A stretch of DNA of 53,360 nucleotides from a bacterium (GTDB lineage: Bacteria > Cyanobacteriota > Vampirovibrionia > Obscuribacterales > Obscuribacteraceae). Shown piece after piece: positions 50,906-53,360 of this stretch. Every line of letters begins with the position of its first letter. Within the stretch, counting starts at the first letter, position 1. The DNA lies in NCBI GenBank assembly GCA_018062085.1, contig JAGOSY010000030.1, positions 1 to 53,360 of the forward strand, written 5' to 3'. The position numbers were made by a program, and so were the translations under genes. The notes under the pieces were generated by a model. That model was not told where the DNA came from and searched no databases. It worked only from the letters and a program-made list of their open reading frames with translations.

Positions 50906-52477
50906 CTATGGCAGAAAAGCGCTATCGTTCTGCCACTTATTCCGCGCGAGTATGACAGCATCGGTGTCAGAGTAGAGCAACTGCCAACTAGGTTGGCCCG
51001 ATAATTCACGCGCTAAAGCAGAAGTAGAGGGGAGAAAGACCCATGAAATTTTGTATTTATCAAGTAGCGCTTCAGGCTTATTGCGGTAAAGCACCATATC
51101 CCAATAGTCATTCATGATCTGGACGTTGTACAAAAAGTAACGAGGATCTACAAAGACCTTAGGCGGATTAGCCATCTGCCACATCATTACCGCTCCGTAA
51201 TGGGCGTCATTTAGCATGTTTCCTTTTAGCATGTTTCTCTTCAATGGAGACGACTTATCGTTTTCTAGAAATCTAATTGCATCAAAAGGGGGATGAAAAG
51301 CCGCGCTACCTTGTGGAATAGTCGGTGGAATTATTTTGGCCGCCAGCAAGTAGGCACCAAATCCACAAAAGGTCGATATTGAAAGCAGCCACATTAAACT
51401 TAGCGGTGCAATGACAGACTGACAATCCCTTCCCAGTTGGGCAAGCTTGCCATCCGCTGGTTTCATAAGCGCTGAGAAAGCAATAGCACAAGACATCAGC
51501 AGAGCCGCAAGTGGAAAGGTTCTCACGGCCAAAAACGACATCAATATTGCCGCCGGAGTGAGCAGCAAGAAATATAGTTGTTCGCCTGATGTTACCTTCT
51601 TGCGCAAGGAGAAAAGGAAAACTACTAGAGACAAAATTGCCAACAAAAACCACGGATAGTTCAGCACATTATTGAGAACGGCAAACGACATCGGTCGAAG
51701 TTCATTGATAGTTTTATTGATTGGATCGCTGAGCATGAGAAAAGTGAAGGGCCATATTGAGAAGCTGTATGGATTGATCAATGTTGCCAACGCTCCAGCA
51801 AGAAAAGCAGCTACAGCCGTTCTAAAGTGACCATCAAGCTTCTCTTTTTTTACTAAAGAATAGCTCCCTAGGCAAATTGCGAAAAAGCCAACAAGAATGA
51901 AATAGAAGATAAAGAGACAGTGCAAGTTGGTCCAAAGTACCTGCAGAAGAAAAGCGAAAGCAACAAAATACCAATCAATTGCCTTTCCCGAGCCTCGCCT
52001 TGCCAGGCGCGCCAGAAGCTCGAGCAGAACGGCCGTCATAAGAAATGAGAACATCTCCGGCCTAACACTAGGATGCGACAAAGATGCCAGTGTGACCAAG
52101 AAAACGAAAAACGACCCAAGTGCAATATTGCCACCAGCAAGAGCGAACAATCGCAAAGGTATGACGACAAAAGTAATTCCCTGAAGCACCGCTGTAAAAA
52201 CTAGCAGGGCAATAGGCCCAGCAAGTGACTGCACGGCATAAAGAATAACTTCGGAAAGCCATTGGTAGACCACGTAGGCATTGCCATTTGGGAAGGCAAG
52301 ATAGGTGTACGAAAATGGATCTACTGCTGGAATTTGCCCATGCTGAGCCATCCAGCGCCCCATGGCGAGTAGAAAACAGACATCGGGTTCACGCAATACA
52401 ATGCCAGCAATAAAGCCGCCGTAAAGTACGGCAAAAAGCAGAGCTGAACCCAAGATAACCATTGCAATTAAGCGCAT
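50906..52477 (-). CDS. Polytopic membrane protein, possible GT-C-type glycosyltransferase
   Basis: 523 residues with about 11 membrane helices. The N-terminal loop between the first two helices reads REPDVCFLLAMGRWMAQHGQIP ... DPFSYTY, the Asp-containing pattern seen in GT-C-like or uncharacterised polytopic proteins of Acidobacteria and Planctomycetes; QWLSEVILY follows. The last about 110 residues form a soluble domain (HPPFDAIRFLENDKSSPL ... NMLNDAHYGAVMMWQMANPPKVFVDPRYF). A dolichyl- or undecaprenyl-phosphate sugar donor is possible but unproven. It lies upstream of the LolA-like gene on the same strand. Confidence 0.65.
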   Translation of the reverse strand: MRLIAMVILGSALLFAVLYGGFIAGIVLREPDVCFLLAMGRWMAQHGQIPAVDPFSYTYLAFPNGNAYVVYQWLSEVILYAVQSLAGPIALLVFTAVLQGITFVVIPLRLFALAGGNIALGSFFVFLVTLASLSHPSVRPEMFSFLMTAVLLELLARLARRGSGKAIDWYFVAFAFLLQVLWTNLHCLFIFYFILVGFFAICLGSYSLVKKEKLDGHFRTAVAAFLAGALATLINPYSFSIWPFTFLMLSDPINKTINELRPMSFAVLNNVLNYPWFLLAILSLVVFLFSLRKKVTSGEQLYFLLLTPAAILMSFLAVRTFPLAALLMSCAIAFSALMKPADGKLAQLGRDCQSVIAPLSLMWLLSISTFCGFGAYLLAAKIIPPTIPQGSAAFHPPFDAIRFLENDKSSPLKRNMLKGNMLNDAHYGAVMMWQMANPPKVFVDPRYFLYNVQIMNDYWDMVLYRNKPEALLDKYKISWVFLPSTSALARELSGQPSWQLLYSDTDAVILARNKWQNDSAFLP

Positions 52478-52586
52478 TACTCAGCACAACCCATTTGTCA
52501 CAACAGTTAACGCCCTGAACTCGAGGGAGAAGCCCTTCAGAGCAGCTTAGCCAATCATTCCAGCTACATATCATTTATTCAAGCTT

Positions 52587-52844
52587 TCAAGCCTGCAACA
52601 ATGGTTTACAAGCGCTTAGCCAAAATTGGCCAATCCAGCCCATGTTGCCGCCGCCGGACGCAGGAACATTTAGGGCTTCGCCGCCAGCGTTCAATAGAGC
52701 CCCAAAGGCAGTGGCGATAGCTATTTCTAAGAGAGTCGCTAGCTCGAAAAAGAATTAGATAGTCACCACCAGTAGTATTGCCCTGGTGAACAAGCGAGCA
52801 GCTACCACTTGACTAAGGTTAGAACCGTAAAATATATGCGGCAT
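52587..52844 (-). pseudogene. Small membrane-protein frame broken by one in-frame TAA
   Basis: On the - strand, ATG 52844 opens 29 codons (starting MPHIFYGSNLSQVVAARLF), then a TAA (52757-52755), then 55 more open codons in the same frame to TGA 52587. The two halves together read like one membrane protein: RAILLVVTI before the stop, and FFFELATLLEIAIATAFGALLNAGG directly after it, with a Gly-rich C-terminus (VPASGGGNMGWIGQFWLS). Continuity of the hydrophobic helix across the stop suggests a single-base nonsense change, a sequencing error, or read-through. No family was recognised. The frame could also be a chance open stretch. Confidence 0.4.
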
Positions 52845-52935
52845 AGCCGATCGGATATGCTCACCAACGGCGGACTAAACAATCTAGCTAACTGCCAATG
52901 CAAGCAAAAAATTCAGTGACCAGGAGACAAAGAAC

Positions 52936-53181
52936 ATGAGAGGCGTTACCTTAGAAACTCTGGCTCAAGCCCTAATGTCCACAGCCTACGACCGCAATGG
53001 CTTACTGCCTGTAGTGCACCCAGCAATTTCTAACCGCCTCAGTCAATCTGAGCGCAGCCTCTTGGACGGCTCAGAAGAGCTGCTGCTAGCCAATGGCTGG
53101 GTAGAAAAATCAAACGACGATGTCTTAGTGCTAACTGAATTGGGCCGGGCCGAAGTAGAGCACAGGCGCCAAAGCGTCTAA
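52936..53181 (+). CDS. Small protein of unknown function
   Basis: 81 residues. CCAGGAGAC gives a ribosome-binding site about ten bases before ATG 52936. The sequence is helix-rich (LAQALMSTAYDRN, SQSERSLLDGSEELLLANGW) and ends with a strand-turn-helix segment (VEKSNDDVLVLTELGRAEVEHRR) that resembles the wing and last helix of winged-helix domains. No membrane segment or Cys. No family was recognised. A terminator follows. Confidence 0.65.
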   Translation: MRGVTLETLAQALMSTAYDRNGLLPVVHPAISNRLSQSERSLLDGSEELLLANGWVEKSNDDVLVLTELGRAEVEHRRQSV

Positions 53182-53190
53182 GCATTAACT

Positions 53191-53229
53191 CAAGAGAGGA
53201 AGTCTGTTTCAGTTTCTCTCTCTTTTTTC
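53191..53229 (+). terminator. Intrinsic terminator near the right edge
   Basis: AAGAGAGGA and TTCTCTCTT (one G-T wobble) form a hairpin with a loop of about 13 bases, followed by TTTTTT. It lies shortly after the stop of the last gene. Confidence 0.75.
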
Positions 53230-53360
53230 ACGAGAGCTTGTCACTTTTCTAGTTGAAATTCGTTTGCCTTCAGTGGGCAGGCCGAAATTTTAGCATCGAA
53301 AAGTCGCAAGCTTTTTCTTTTTTTTGCTACTTTAACTCACTGTTTGGTTGGTAAGGCATA

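Noticed and set aside
53325..53350. CTACTTTAACTCACTG near the right edge as a copy of the left-edge 37-bp repeat
   Set aside because: Only about 14 of 16 bases resemble part of the unit, with an indel, and the flanks differ, so it is probably chance.

Overview
The window looks like chromosomal DNA from a Gram-negative (diderm) bacterium of roughly balanced base composition. A LolA-like protein, a TolC-type outer membrane factor, an RND pump and many signal-peptide TPR proteins point to an outer membrane. Several traits fit the non-photosynthetic relatives of cyanobacteria (Obscuribacterales, class Vampirovibrionia/Melainabacteria): a DAGHELNTP-type histidine kinase H-box, an E1-rhodanese fusion, large EF-hand/LysM-like proteins and FtsH-like proteases. 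That placement is an inference from gene style, not a sequence search. No rRNA, tRNA, CRISPR array, transposase or phage gene was recognised.

Left part (1-8.8 kb): a tandem 37-bp repeat at the very edge is followed by a compact gene set on the + strand. It encodes a TPR protein, a PqqD-like carrier/chaperone, an ATP-grasp ligase, a PLP-dependent fold-III decarboxylase, a urea-transporter-like membrane protein fused to an M23 peptidase domain, and an overlapping histidine kinase/response regulator pair. This is the best candidate for a poorly described biosynthetic or envelope-modifying system. An orphan TacA-like antitoxin and a small two-helix membrane ORF follow on the - strand.

9-17.6 kb: dihydropyrimidinase, MurQ, a DUF1269-like protein, a TPR protein, an operon of a sensor kinase, a small protein and an E1-rhodanese protein, then thioredoxin and a fasciclin-domain protein.

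17.8-23.2 kb: an apparent operon built around a 1140-residue protease with two N-terminal membrane segments, three AAA+ modules and an M41 zinc protease domain. Upstream lie a thioredoxin-fold protein that has lost its first active-site cysteine and an 85-residue exported or membrane protein. Downstream is a secreted, probably beta-propeller protein. Ordinary FtsH has one AAA+ module, so this is the most striking single gene.

23.2-30.4 kb: a TPR-matrixin metalloprotease, a 916-residue EF-hand protein with two long internal repeats and a LysM-like region, an unknown protein, a CPBP-family intramembrane protease, a tiny secreted protein and a TPR protein with a serine microsatellite.

30.6-38.6 kb: a response regulator/histidine kinase pair followed by TolC-, RND- and membrane-fusion-protein genes, a self-contained regulated efflux locus.

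38.6-53.4 kb: an FtsB-like protein, phosphoglucomutase/phosphomannomutase, an RHS-like protein, a degenerate J-domain protein beside a zinc-ribbon FHA protein, a zinc-ribbon protein, TsaD, a pair of secreted Gly/Asn/Ser-rich proteins, RidA, a prepilin peptidase, a YkgJ-type Cys-cluster protein, a LolA-like protein, a polytopic GT-C-like membrane protein and, in the last large gap, a small membrane-protein reading frame broken by a single in-frame TAA.
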